From CALCTE01 sp045627885 (lineage in GTDB: Bacteria > Bacillota > Clostridia > Oscillospirales > CAG-272), in NCBI GenBank assembly GCA_045627885.1, contig JAZQOM010000020.1:1-29637 (forward strand): DNA of 29,637 bases, read 5' to 3'. A program made the position numbers and the translations under genes. The notes under the pieces are model-generated. The model did not search any database and was not told the origin of the DNA. It was given only the letters and a program-made list of their open reading frames with translations. This document shows, piece after piece, positions 13,750-22,273 of the stretch (positions are counted from its first letter, which is position 1; each line of letters opens with the position of its first letter).

Positions 13750-15168
13750 ATGAACGAATTTGACTTAAAAAACGAAATAAGTAATTGGGTTGACGAACAC
13801 GAAGGCGAGCTTCTCTCCGATGTTGCAAAGCTCGTTGCGATAAAAAGCGTTAAGAGCGAAGCAAAAGAAGGTATGCCGTTCGGTGAAGGCTCGGCTGAAG
13901 CTATGGGCGAAGCGGTAAAGCTCTTCTCAAAGTACGGCTTTTCCTGCGAGAATATGCAGAACTATGCGGCTTATGCCGACTTAAACGCAAACAAAGAGAC
14001 TGCCGTTGATATACTCGGTCACCTCGATATTGTCGGTGAGGGCGACGGCTGGGATACCGACCCTTATGTTATGGTCAAGAAAGATGACGGTTGCATCTAC
14101 GGCAGAGGAACCGATGACGACAAAGGCCCCGTCGTAGCGTCGTTGTACGCGATGAGATGCGTAAAAGAGCTCGGCATTAAGCTTTCAAAGAACGCAAGAC
14201 TTATAGTCGGCGGCGATGAGGAATCGGGCTCGGAGCTCGACCTTGAGCATTATTATAAGAGATTCTCCCCCGCTCCGGCAACATTTTCTCCGGATGCGTC
14301 GTTCCCCATATTCAATACAGAAAAAGGAAACTACAAGCCGGAATTCAAAAAAAGCTTAACAAAAAGCGATGCTCTTCCGAGAGTCACAAAATTTTCCGGC
14401 GGTTACAGAATAAATGTTCTTCCCGCAAATGCCGAAGCGATAATTGCAGGAATTGACATCTCCGAGCTTAAAAAAACGGCGGAATCCAAAGCCTCGGAGC
14501 TCGGCGTAACATATAAAGCCGAAGAAGCAGAAGGCGGAATAAAGCTTTCCGTTACGGGTAAGGCGGCTCACGCATCAACTCCGGAGGAAGGCGTAAACGG
14601 ACTTACCGCCCTGATTTCGATTCTCTGCGCTCTGCCGCTTGCCGATTGTGCAAGCACGCGAACTCTTTCCGAGCTGAACACACTGCTTCCGTTTGGTGAC
14701 AATTACGGCAAAGCGCTCGGAATTGCCCAAGAGGACGAGATTTCCGGTAAGCTCACGGTTGCATTTTCTCTGCTTGAAATGACGGAAGATTCCGTATGCG
14801 GACGCTTTGACAGCAGAACATCAATCTGCGCCGACGATGAAAATTGCAGAATAATATGCGAAAAAGCATTTGAAAAATACGGCTATGAGATTTCCGGTCA
14901 GATGTCCGCTCCGCATCACACCCCCGCCGACGGAGAATTCGTAAAAGTGCTTTCGTCGGTATACGAAGAATGCACCGGCGAAAAGTGCGAATGCCTTTCC
15001 ATGGGCGGCGGCACTTATGTTCACAACATAGACGGCGGCGTTGCTTTCGGCGCGTCAAGACCTGATTTTCAGTCGAATCTTCACAGCGCAAACGAGCGTG
15101 CGAATATAAAAGACCTACTGTCTGCAACAAAGATTTTTGCTAATGTAATAGCGAGACTCTGCAAATAA
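13750..15168 (+). CDS. pepV: M20 family dipeptidase (PepV-like)
   Basis: Zinc aminopeptidase/dipeptidase that releases amino acids from short peptides in the cytosol. The 472-residue product carries the two-metal site: GHLDIVGEGDGW (His91), GRGTDDDKGP (Asp122, bridging), GGDEESGSEL (Glu157 catalytic, Glu158 metal), FSPDASFP (Asp182) and a C-terminal His in GGGTYVHNIDGG. A lid domain is inserted between the catalytic halves (about 195-370), which gives the length typical of PepV (about 470). An in-frame GTG nine bases upstream lies inside the ribosome site TGAGGTG, so the ATG is preferred. First gene of an operon with a Na/Pi cotransporter and rsgA. Confidence 0.93.
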   Translation: MNEFDLKNEISNWVDEHEGELLSDVAKLVAIKSVKSEAKEGMPFGEGSAEAMGEAVKLFSKYGFSCENMQNYAAYADLNANKETAVDILGHLDIVGEGDGWDTDPYVMVKKDDGCIYGRGTDDDKGPVVASLYAMRCVKELGIKLSKNARLIVGGDEESGSELDLEHYYKRFSPAPATFSPDASFPIFNTEKGNYKPEFKKSLTKSDALPRVTKFSGGYRINVLPANAEAIIAGIDISELKKTAESKASELGVTYKAEEAEGGIKLSVTGKAAHASTPEEGVNGLTALISILCALPLADCASTRTLSELNTLLPFGDNYGKALGIAQEDEISGKLTVAFSLLEMTEDSVCGRFDSRTSICADDENCRIICEKAFEKYGYEISGQMSAPHHTPADGEFVKVLSSVYEECTGEKCECLSMGGGTYVHNIDGGVAFGASRPDFQSNLHSANERANIKDLLSATKIFANVIARLCK

Positions 15169-15189
15169 ATCAAAGCAAAGGTGATTAAA

Positions 15190-16881
15190 ATGAATGACAG
15201 TGAAATGATATACAATGTGTTCCTGCTTCTCGGAGGAATCGGTCTTTTCCTGTACGGAATCAACTTCCTTTCTTCCGCGCTTAAAGAACTTGTCGGCGAC
15301 AAAATGCGCGATATTCTCGAAAGAGCGACGGGCAAGAGCTGGTTTGCCGTCTTAACTGGCATTATCGTAACACTTCTTATACAAAGCTCCGGAGCAACAA
15401 GCGTTATGGTTGTCGGCTTTGTGAGCGCCGGTATGATGGAGCTTTCGCAGGCTATAAGCGTAATGCTCGGTGCCAATATCGGTACAACGATTACCGCCCA
15501 GATTATCGCGTTCAAGATAGATAAAATCGCTCCGCTGATACTCTTTATCGGACTTATCCTTTATATGTTCATAAAGAACAAAACCGTCAAGAAAACCGGT
15601 GCCGTCGTTCTCGCGTTCGGTACACTTTTCGTAGGAATATACATAATGGGTATGGCGGTTAAGCTTCTGCCTCTCGGAGAGCTTGTCGCGGCATTTTTGG
15701 ACAGATTCTCAAATCCCGTTCTCTGCATACTGTTCGGCGTGCTTATTACCGCGATTATTCAGTCTTCTTCGGCTTCAATCGGTATTTTGCAGGTACTTGT
15801 CGTTGCAAGCTCCGCGTCAATAGGACTTGATAAGCTCGTATTCATCATTCTCGGTATGAACATCGGTGCGGCGTCTCCTGTTGTAATCGCATCCTTTGCA
15901 GGCAATAAAAGCGCAAAGAGAACTGCATTTGCAAATGTTATAACCAAGGTAATAGGCGTGCTTGCGGCTGCAATACTGATGCTTATTATTCCGAGCTATA
16001 TCTCTCTGTTTGAAAAACTGTCTCCCGGCGATGTTTCCCGCCAGATAGCGAACTTCCACCTTGCATTCAACCTTATATCGCTTATAGTTACATTCCCGCT
16101 TGTCAAGCTTATAGAAAAAATGACATACAAGATACTTCCCAACACGGCGGAAGAGAATATGAATGTCCAGAAGCTTTTGTATATTTCGCCGGAAAGTCTT
16201 CTCTCCCCGACCATCGCGGTCACACAGGCAAAGCGCGAAATTGAGAGAATGGCAAAGATGACAAAAATAAATCTCGAGAATTCTCTTAACGGCTTCTTCA
16301 GCTTAGATGCAAACGGAGTTGACTCGATATACGAAACCGAAAAAACCATAAACTTCCTCAATCACGAGATAACTGCGTTTCTTGTCAAACTGCACGGCAA
16401 ATCACTTCCCGAGCACGACCTTGAAACTGTCGGTATGATGTTCCGCGTGGTATCCGATATAGAGCGTCTCGGCGACCATGCCGAAAATATTGCGGAATAC
16501 ACAACACTTGCCGTAAACGAGCGCGCGAAATTCTCCGAAGACGCTCTTGAAGAGTTAAAGACGATTGCCGGCAAAACCGTTTCGTGCGTAAATCTTGCGT
16601 TTGAAACATATTTCGGCGGAAAGCATAATCTCCTTTCGGAGGTTTCCTTGATAGAGGAAGAAGTTGACGACTTGCAGGAATCGCTTGTCGAAAATCACAT
16701 CAAGAGATTAAAGGATAACAAATGCGACCCCCGCGGAGGCATTATCTTTACCGACTTGACCACCGACCTCGAGCGTTGCTCCGACCACGCCATAAATATC
16801 GCCTATGCGATAAAGGGCGAAAAGACCACGGTACAGATGAAAAAAGCGTATGTCATAGCAAGAGGCAGCGATGTCGACTGA
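15190..16881 (+). CDS. Na+/phosphate cotransporter family protein with PhoU domain
   Basis: A 563-residue membrane protein of the NptA/PNaS family, expected to couple inward sodium flow to uptake of phosphate. The N-terminal part (about 1-310) has 8-9 hydrophobic segments and the family's duplicated motif: TLLIQSSGATSVMVVGFVSAGM near 60-80 and AIIQSSSASIGILQVLV near 190-205, each with the Q-S-S signature of the sodium/substrate site. A C-terminal cytosolic domain (about 345-550) is a PhoU-like helical bundle (MMFRVVSDIERLGDHAENI and LTTDLERCSDHAINIAYAI; the E-x-x-x-D metal motif). ATG at 15190 follows AAAGGTG; the in-frame GTG at 15181 is part of that site. It overlaps the rsgA start by 11 bp. 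Substrate assumed from family. Confidence 0.9.
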   Translation: MNDSEMIYNVFLLLGGIGLFLYGINFLSSALKELVGDKMRDILERATGKSWFAVLTGIIVTLLIQSSGATSVMVVGFVSAGMMELSQAISVMLGANIGTTITAQIIAFKIDKIAPLILFIGLILYMFIKNKTVKKTGAVVLAFGTLFVGIYIMGMAVKLLPLGELVAAFLDRFSNPVLCILFGVLITAIIQSSSASIGILQVLVVASSASIGLDKLVFIILGMNIGAASPVVIASFAGNKSAKRTAFANVITKVIGVLAAAILMLIIPSYISLFEKLSPGDVSRQIANFHLAFNLISLIVTFPLVKLIEKMTYKILPNTAEENMNVQKLLYISPESLLSPTIAVTQAKREIERMAKMTKINLENSLNGFFSLDANGVDSIYETEKTINFLNHEITAFLVKLHGKSLPEHDLETVGMMFRVVSDIERLGDHAENIAEYTTLAVNERAKFSEDALEELKTIAGKTVSCVNLAFETYFGGKHNLLSEVSLIEEEVDDLQESLVENHIKRLKDNKCDPRGGIIFTDLTTDLERCSDHAINIAYAIKGEKTTVQMKKAYVIARGSDVD

Positions 16882-17755
16882 TAAGCTTTGCGGCATAATC
16901 GTAAAGGGCTTCGGTGAGCTCTACACAGTGCTTACCGACGACGGCGCTTATACCGACTGTCTCGTAAGAGGAAGCTTAAAGCACGGCGGAATCATTCCTC
17001 TCGTCGGAGACAGAGTATTCATAGAGCCGCAGGAAAACGGTAAACCCGCCATATCGGGAATATCGGAGCGTAAAAATTCTCTTATACGCCCGCCGCTTGC
17101 AAACACCGACAAGCTGTTTATCGTTGTGGCAACACGCTCTCCGATGCCGTCGATTCCGACGATAGATAAGCTCTGCTGTGCCGCAGTTTCAAAGGGAATC
17201 GAGCCTATCTTGGTGATTAACAAAACCGATATCGGAAACGCAGACGAAATAGTGCAAATATACGAAAAAAGCGGCATAAAGGTCATAAAAGCCTGCGCGA
17301 AAACGGGTGAAGGAATCTCGGAGCTCAAGGCGTACACAGACGGAATATGCGCCTTTGCCGGAGCTTCCGGCGTCGGAAAAAGCAGTCTGCTTAACGCGCT
17401 GTTTCCCGAGCTTTCGCTTACCACCGGCAGCGTGAGCGAAAAGAATCAGAGAGGCCGCCACACAACAAGAACGGTCGAGTTGTTCAAAACAAAAAACGGC
17501 TTTTTTGCGGATACCCCCGGCTTCGGTCTAATCGACCTCGAGCATTTTGATTTTTTAAGGCTTGACGAGCTTGCGGTATCTTTCCCCGAATTCGTAAAAT
17601 ACCTTCACGAATGCAGATACACCGACTGCACGCACACAAAGGAAGAGGACTGCGGAATAGTAAGAGCGGTAAAGCGCGGAGATATTGCGCCGTCGCGCCA
17701 CGCAAGCTATCTTGAAATCTATTCGGTGTTAAAGAAAAAGGAAGAATACAGATAA
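16871..17755 (+). CDS. rsgA: Ribosome small-subunit-dependent GTPase RsgA
   Basis: Late 30S assembly GTPase. The 294-residue protein has an N-terminal OB fold (GIIVKGFGELYTVLTDDG), then a circularly permuted GTPase: G4 NKTD (117-120), G5-like ACAKTGEG, G1 GASGVGKS (164-171), switch region GRHTTRTVEL and G3 DTPG (214-217). The C-terminal zinc site is C248-x4-C253-x-H255-x5-C261. ATG (16871) overlaps the 3' end of the transporter gene by 11 bp, so the two are coupled. In many Firmicutes rsgA lies directly after the phosphatase and kinase genes. Here it lies just before them, separated by a terminator and a new promoter. Confidence 0.97.
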   Translation: MSTDKLCGIIVKGFGELYTVLTDDGAYTDCLVRGSLKHGGIIPLVGDRVFIEPQENGKPAISGISERKNSLIRPPLANTDKLFIVVATRSPMPSIPTIDKLCCAAVSKGIEPILVINKTDIGNADEIVQIYEKSGIKVIKACAKTGEGISELKAYTDGICAFAGASGVGKSSLLNALFPELSLTTGSVSEKNQRGRHTTRTVELFKTKNGFFADTPGFGLIDLEHFDFLRLDELAVSFPEFVKYLHECRYTDCTHTKEEDCGIVRAVKRGDIAPSRHASYLEIYSVLKKKEEYR

Positions 17756-17756
17756 A

Positions 17757-17797
17757 ACGGTACATTTCGCTTTACGCGCGGAATGTGCCGTTTTTTT
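17757..17797 (+). terminator. Terminator after rsgA
   Basis: A 10-bp stem ACGGTACATT/AATGTGCCGT with a long loop and a T7 run, directly after the rsgA stop codon. Confidence 0.85.
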
Positions 17798-17868
17798 GAT
17801 AATATGGGCAAAATATGCTTAAAATAAGCCAAAAGCAGTGCCGAAAAGCGTTTTTTTCGGCAAAACAC

Positions 17869-17896
17869 TTGACATTAAGCCGTAAAATAAGATAAT
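17869..17896 (+). promoter_or_regulatory. Promoter of the phosphatase-kinase operon
   Basis: Consensus TTGACA (17869-17874), 16-bp spacer, GATAAT (17891-17896). An overlapping TAATAT at 18-bp spacing is possible. A small hairpin (17839-17860, GCCGAAAA/TTTTCGGC) lies just upstream. Confidence 0.68.
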
Positions 17897-17932
17897 ATAT
17901 ATTGATATATTATTCAATGAGGAGGGATTGCA

Positions 17933-18664
17933 GTGAGTTTTTTCGGAGCGTCTAAAACCGGACCCGTGAGAAAAATGAATCAGGATTCATTCTTTGCTCA
18001 AAACACCGCGGGCGGAGTATTCATAGCCGCTGTTTGTGACGGTATGGGCGGTGCCGCGGCAGGAAATGTCGCAAGTCTCTCCGCAGTAAATACAATCAAG
18101 CAAAAGCTTTGCTTTGCATTCGATAAGGCTCCCGAAGACGGCTACGACTTTTACGGATTACTCCGCAAGAGCTTTGAAGAAGCGGACGATGAGCTTATGC
18201 GACTTGTGCTGAACAATCCCGAACTCAGCGGAATGGGCACTACGGCAGTCGCCGCGATTGTGTGGGACGGCAGAGTATATGTTGCGAATGTGGGAGACAG
18301 CAGATGCTACCGTATTACCGGAAGCAAAGCCGTGCGTGTTACAAAAGACCACTCCTATGTGCAGATGCTTATAGATAACGGAACGATAAGCGAAAGCGAA
18401 GCCGAAAATCATCCGAACAAGAACATCATTACAAAAGCGCTCGGTGGAATGACTCACGGCTCGCCCGATTTCTTTTCATTCAAAGCGGACTGTCCGTTTA
18501 TTCTTTGCAGCGACGGTTTGACAAATTTCATTTCCGAAAAGCGAATTGCGGAAATAGTAAACTCGTCAAAAAGCGTACAGCTTGCCGTAAATACAATGAC
18601 AGACGAAGCAATCGCAAACGGCGGCGGTGACAATGTCACAACCGTTCTTGCCGATTTCAGATAA
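17933..18664 (+). CDS. PP2C-type Ser/Thr protein phosphatase
   Basis: Removes phosphate from proteins, normally the partner of the PASTA kinase encoded next. The 243-residue product contains all main PPM motifs in order: RKMNQDSF, VCDGMGGAAAG (Asp36 metal site), GMGTTAVAAI, VGDSRCYRI, DHSYVQML, ITKALGG, CSDGLTNF and GGGDNVTTVL. It uses a GTG start after GAGGAGGG; no ATG is available near the ribosome site. No membrane segment. It ends 15 bp before the kinase gene, so both are co-transcribed. Known as Stp/PrpC in relatives. Confidence 0.95.
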   Translation: MSFFGASKTGPVRKMNQDSFFAQNTAGGVFIAAVCDGMGGAAAGNVASLSAVNTIKQKLCFAFDKAPEDGYDFYGLLRKSFEEADDELMRLVLNNPELSGMGTTAVAAIVWDGRVYVANVGDSRCYRITGSKAVRVTKDHSYVQMLIDNGTISESEAENHPNKNIITKALGGMTHGSPDFFSFKADCPFILCSDGLTNFISEKRIAEIVNSSKSVQLAVNTMTDEAIANGGGDNVTTVLADFR

Positions 18665-18679
18665 CGGAAAGGTTCGATT

Positions 18680-20488
18680 ATGATAAATTACGAGAATTTT
18701 GTAGGTAAAATACTCGACGAACGATACAGAATCACAGGCATAGTCGGCGTCGGAGGAATGGCGGTTGTATTCAAAGCCGAAGATATAATTATGAATCGTG
18801 TCGTCGCCATAAAGGTTCTTAAAAATGACGCGGCAGATGTAGAAAAGTCGATGCAGCGATTCTTAAACGAATCAAAGGCCGTTGCCATGCTCTCTCACCC
18901 CAATATCGTAAGCATCTACGATGTGAGCGTTAAGGATGAGGTAAAATATATCGTTATGGAATACGCCGAGAGCACGACATTAAAGGACTATATCGGCAAG
19001 GTCGGAAGGCTCGGCTGGAAAGAAGCTCTGCATTATACAAAGCAGATTCTCGAAGCGCTTGAGCACGCCCACGAAAAGGGAGTCGTTCACCGCGATGTCA
19101 AGCCGCAGAATATGCTGCTTATGAAGGACGGCTCAATAAAGGTCGCCGATTTCGGAATAGCAAAGCTCCCGAATAACGAAACGATAACCGATGCGGATTC
19201 GGCAATCGGCACGGTTCACTACATAAGTCCCGAGCAGGCGGAGGGCAAAGATGTCACCCCGCAGAGCGATATATATTCAGTCGGCGTAATGCTTTACGAG
19301 ATGGTAACCGGCAAGCTCCCGTTTGACTCCGATACACCCGTATCCGTTGCTTTGATGCACATAACGGACGAAGCAGTTCCGCCGAAGGATATTATCCCCA
19401 CTCTGCCGGACGGACTTCAGTTTATCATTATGCAGGCGATGGACAAAAATCCCGCAAAGCGTTTTGCAAGCTGCGACGAAATGCAGAAATACATAAAAGA
19501 GCTCATAAAAGACCCCGAGGTGGTGTTTGCACCGCTTCCGGAAAGAGCCGTTTCCGCAGTGCCCGCAGCAGATAAAGGTGAAGAAAAAATTCTCACCCCA
19601 AAGAGAAAGAAGGAACCGGAAATCAAGACAAAAAAGCACCGAAATACGATGATGCCCATAATTCTCGGCGTATTTCTCGCATTCCTGATTGTCGGTATCG
19701 TCAGCCTTATAATTGTCGGTAAGACCGCATTCGGCGTTATGTTTGACGATGCAAACGGCAACATAGACCCGTCCGAGCTTGTAGAAGTAGATAAGCTCGT
19801 GGGCAGTTTATACGACGACGCATTAAAAGACGAGCTTCATGAAAAAGGCTACGGTGACATAAAGCTGATATACGAATACAGCACCGACTTTGATGAAAAT
19901 GTAATAATAAAGCAAAACCTTGAGCCGGGCAAGAGACAGCGCAGAGGATTTTCGATAGTCCTGACGCTTTCAAAAGGAGCAAATACCTTTGTTCTCGATG
20001 ACTACTCCTACAAAGAATACAGAGCGGTACAGAGAGAGCTTGCGAAGCTCGGCGTTAAACAGGAGAACATCATTATCGAGCAGGTACAGAACGAGTTTAT
20101 CCCCGTCGGTCAGGTCATAGAAACAAAGCCTAAGGCGGGAGAAACCGTTTCCGCCGCCGATAAGATAACACTTGTGATAAGCAAGGGCTCCGAGATAGAA
20201 ACAAACGAAGTACCCAATCTCGAAATAATGCCGCTTGATAAGGCATTAAAGCTCATCGAGCAGTACAAGTTTACGGTCGGTGAAATCACGGAAGTTTACT
20301 CGGATGTTGAAAAAGGCTATGTCGTTCATCAAAGCGTGGACGCAGGCTCGACCGCTCAGATAGAATTTACAAAAATCGACCTCGAGGTAAGTAAGGGCCC
20401 CGACCCCAACGCGATAGTGGAGCCCGAACCCGAACCCGAACCGGAGCATAATCCCGATTCGGATGGCGAAAACACTGAAAATCAATAA
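18680..20488 (+). CDS. PASTA-domain Ser/Thr protein kinase (PrkC/Stk1 family)
   Basis: A transmembrane kinase that senses cell-wall muropeptides or lipid II and phosphorylates division, wall and translation proteins. In the 602-residue product: glycine loop GVGGMAVVFKA, catalytic Lys45 (AIKVLK), HRDVKPQN (137-144), DFGIAK (157-162), activation loop to GTVHYISPEQ, one membrane helix (about 325-347), then about three PASTA repeats (about 365-433, 436-504, 508-573) recognised by the repeating ends VLTLSKG, LVISKG and LEVSKG. The outer C-terminus is an acidic proline tail (EPEPEPEPE). Ribosome site GGAAAGG. It forms an operon with the phosphatase upstream and a dockerin gene 27 bp downstream. Confidence 0.96.
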   Translation: MINYENFVGKILDERYRITGIVGVGGMAVVFKAEDIIMNRVVAIKVLKNDAADVEKSMQRFLNESKAVAMLSHPNIVSIYDVSVKDEVKYIVMEYAESTTLKDYIGKVGRLGWKEALHYTKQILEALEHAHEKGVVHRDVKPQNMLLMKDGSIKVADFGIAKLPNNETITDADSAIGTVHYISPEQAEGKDVTPQSDIYSVGVMLYEMVTGKLPFDSDTPVSVALMHITDEAVPPKDIIPTLPDGLQFIIMQAMDKNPAKRFASCDEMQKYIKELIKDPEVVFAPLPERAVSAVPAADKGEEKILTPKRKKEPEIKTKKHRNTMMPIILGVFLAFLIVGIVSLIIVGKTAFGVMFDDANGNIDPSELVEVDKLVGSLYDDALKDELHEKGYGDIKLIYEYSTDFDENVIIKQNLEPGKRQRRGFSIVLTLSKGANTFVLDDYSYKEYRAVQRELAKLGVKQENIIIEQVQNEFIPVGQVIETKPKAGETVSAADKITLVISKGSEIETNEVPNLEIMPLDKALKLIEQYKFTVGEITEVYSDVEKGYVVHQSVDAGSTAQIEFTKIDLEVSKGPDPNAIVEPEPEPEPEHNPDSDGENTENQ

Positions 20489-20515
20489 ACTACATATAAA
20501 AACGGAGGGCATACA

Positions 20516-20887
20516 ATGAAAAAATTCGGTTTTATTGCATTATTACTCTCGCTCACGGTACTGTTCGGAACAATATCCGCAAGCGCAGCAAGTGTTACAA
20601 GCGTTACAAGCGCAACAGGTGTTAAAAGAGGAGATGTTGACGGCAACGATACGCTTGACGCTAACGATGCGATATATCTTCTTTACCATGTTTATTTTCC
20701 CAAAAAATATCCAATCAATCAAAGTGGTGACATGGACGGAAATAATGAAGTCGATTCAAACGACGCAATATATCTCTTATACAATATATTCTTCCCGTCA
20801 AAGTATCCCCTCGCTGACGGAATAAATACGGGCGGCACTGACAGCGAAGGCGGTAACTACGGCCCGTTCATACCGATTAAGCACTGA
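20516..20887 (+). CDS. Small secreted dockerin type I protein
   Basis: A 123-residue protein consisting of a signal peptide (cleavage likely after SASA, about residue 24), a short Ser/Thr-rich linker, and two dockerin-type calcium-binding repeats: GDVDGNDTLDANDAIYLLYHV (39-59) and GDMDGNNEVDSNDAIYLLYNI (71-91). Both keep the D-x-D-G-N-x-x-L/V-D-x-N-D loop. It ends with a glycine-rich tail. No catalytic or binding module is attached, which is odd because dockerins normally dock an enzyme onto a cohesin scaffold. It is linked to the PASTA kinase operon (27-bp gap, own GGAGGG site, shared terminator). It could be a cell-surface adaptor; no cohesin gene is in the window. Function unknown. Confidence 0.85.
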   Translation: MKKFGFIALLLSLTVLFGTISASAASVTSVTSATGVKRGDVDGNDTLDANDAIYLLYHVYFPKKYPINQSGDMDGNNEVDSNDAIYLLYNIFFPSKYPLADGINTGGTDSEGGNYGPFIPIKH

Positions 20888-20891
20888 TATT

Positions 20892-20920
20892 AAAGGAGAT
20901 GCGTTCGCATCTCCTTTTTT
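20892..20920 (+). terminator. Terminator of the phosphatase-kinase-dockerin operon
   Basis: An 11-bp stem AAAGGAGATGC/GCATCTCCTTT with a GTTC loop and a T6 run, five bases after the dockerin stop codon. Confidence 0.93.
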
Positions 20921-20947
20921 GTTCAGCACGAACTTATTTTTGCTCCC

Positions 20948-20976
20948 TTGACTGTTTTGCCGAGCTGTGATACAAT
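20948..20976 (+). promoter_or_regulatory. Promoter of the S66 peptidase gene
   Basis: TTGACT (20948-20953), 17-bp spacer, TACAAT (20971-20976) preceded by TGTGA. It is about 100 bp upstream of the start codon and opens a structured leader. Confidence 0.78.
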
Positions 20977-21059
20977 CAAAGCGGTCGGGATAAAACTTTC
21001 GACTCGCCTTTGTGCGCCGGAGTGAGTGGTTACTGTGGTAGGTGGCACTCACTCTTTTT
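20977..21059 (+). promoter_or_regulatory. Structured leader with attenuator-like hairpin before the S66 peptidase gene
   Basis: A first bulged stem pairs 20977-20987 with 21000-21012 (CAAAGCGGTCG with CGACTCGCCTTTG). A second, perfect 9-bp stem pairs GAGTGAGTG (21020-21028) with CACTCACTC (21046-21054) and is followed by TTTTT, the form of an intrinsic terminator. It lies between promoter and ribosome site (AGGAG, about 21073). No T-box core or known riboswitch consensus was recognised. Regulatory role inferred. Confidence 0.55.
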
Positions 21060-21081
21060 ACTTTACATTTTAGGAGATTAT

Positions 21082-22125
21082 ATGATAAAGCCGAAGCATC
21101 TTGAAAAAGGAGATACTGTTGCAATAGTGAGTCTTTCCTCGGGAATACTCGGAGAGCTCGGGGTAATTCACAGGCTTTATATTGCAAAGGAGCGCCTTAA
21201 AAACGACTACGGTCTTAATGTTAAAATTATGCCAAATGCCCTCAAAGGCATAGAATATCTGTATGAGCATCCCGAAAAGCGCGCCGAGGATATGATGGCG
21301 GCGTTTTCGGACAAAAGCGTTAAAGCGATATTCTGCGCCATAGGCGGCGACGACACGATAAGACTTCTTCCCTACATTGATTTAGATGTAATTAAAAACA
21401 ATCCGAAAATATTCACCGGATTTTCGGACACTACATCAAATCACTTTATGCTGTACAAAGCAGGCGTAATGTCGTATTACGGCGCAAGTATTCTGACGAA
21501 TTTTTCGGAATATGTAAAGATAAACGATTACACCGCAAGAATGATAAACGATACGCTGTTTGAGCCGAAGGATATTCTCGATATACCATCTTCCCCGTAT
21601 TGGTACGATGACGAGGACGAAAAAGTATGGTGGGATGAAAAGAACATCGGCGTTCTGAAGAAATATCATCCCGAAGAAATCGGATATGAAATCATACAAG
21701 GCAGCGGCACTGTTGAGGGTGAGCTTTTGGGCGGATGTCTCGATGTATTTGTTGAGCTTCTCGGCACGGAGCTTTGGCCGTCAAAGGATGAATGGGCAGG
21801 CAAGCTTATGTTTTTGGAAACAAGCGAGATGGATATGTCCTGCGACCTTCTTTCCTGGATTTTGAGAAACCTTGCCGCGCAGGGACTCTTTGATGTGATA
21901 AAAGGAATAATCGTCGGCAAGCCCGCAAGAAGGAGCAAATACGAGCCGTACAAGGAAATATACAAGAAGGTTGTCGGCGGCGAGGCAAAGCATCCGGAGC
22001 TTCCGATACTCTGTAATGTGAATATCGGACACGCCGAGCCGATATGCGTATTGCCGATAGGCGCAAAGGCGCGGATTGATGCCGACAGAAAAACGCTGAC
22101 TCTTCTTGAAAAATCAACTGAATAG
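21082..22125 (+). CDS. S66 family LD-carboxypeptidase / MccF-like peptidase
   Basis: Serine peptidase of family S66. Members either trim the L,D bond of murein tetrapeptides (LdcA) or cleave acyl-sulfamoyl adenylates (MccF). The 347-residue protein has the nucleophile Ser115 in TGFSDTTSNHF, Glu246 in MFLETSE and His317 in NIGHAEP, the expected Ser-Glu-His triad, with AIFCAIGGDD for the nucleotide-like fold. A long insert between about 160 and 210, rich in Trp and Asp (YWYDDEDEKVWWDE), is closer to the MccF-type subgroup than to the short LdcA. Cytosolic, no signal peptide. Start ATG after AGGAG; the frame is open upstream through the leader but has no ribosome site there. Transcribed alone behind a structured leader. 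Confidence 0.9.
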   Translation: MIKPKHLEKGDTVAIVSLSSGILGELGVIHRLYIAKERLKNDYGLNVKIMPNALKGIEYLYEHPEKRAEDMMAAFSDKSVKAIFCAIGGDDTIRLLPYIDLDVIKNNPKIFTGFSDTTSNHFMLYKAGVMSYYGASILTNFSEYVKINDYTARMINDTLFEPKDILDIPSSPYWYDDEDEKVWWDEKNIGVLKKYHPEEIGYEIIQGSGTVEGELLGGCLDVFVELLGTELWPSKDEWAGKLMFLETSEMDMSCDLLSWILRNLAAQGLFDVIKGIIVGKPARRSKYEPYKEIYKKVVGGEAKHPELPILCNVNIGHAEPICVLPIGAKARIDADRKTLTLLEKSTE

Positions 22126-22134
22126 CAAAAAAAT

Positions 22135-22266
22135 CGCTCACTTTGAAAAGTGAGCGCAGTCTGCTGACAAAGTCAGCAGACTGACAGAGTGCTGAAAACG
22201 AAGTGATATTTTTCGTTCTTTTCTTCGTCGGCGTACAAATGTACGACAGAGGAAAAGAACGGAAAA
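22135..22266 (+). repeat. Cluster of three hairpins after the S66 gene
   Basis: Part of the 305-bp gap between genes (22126-22430). H1: CGCTCACTT/AAGTGAGCG, 22135-22156. H2: a perfect 12-bp stem, CAGTCTGCTGAC-aaa-GTCAGCAGACTG, 22157-22183. H3: long stem 22211-22266 (TTCGTTCTTTTC with GAAAAGAACGGAA, tipped by CGTAC/GTACG). None carries a T run. The compact arrangement suggests an intergenic repeat element or a structured RNA, not several terminators. No open reading frame fits here. Confidence 0.6.
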
Positions 22267-22273
22267 AGGCAAT

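Noticed and set aside
20408..20470. Proline-glutamate repeat tail of the kinase as a separate repeat element
   Set aside because: It is a short coding repeat (EPEPEPEPE) common in wall-spanning protein tails, with no sign of a mobile repeat.
21010..21081. N-terminal extension of the S66 peptidase upstream of ATG 21082
   Set aside because: The frame is open, but it would start without a ribosome site, would translate the attenuator-like hairpin, and does not match the usual start of the family (KPKHLEKGDTVAIVS).
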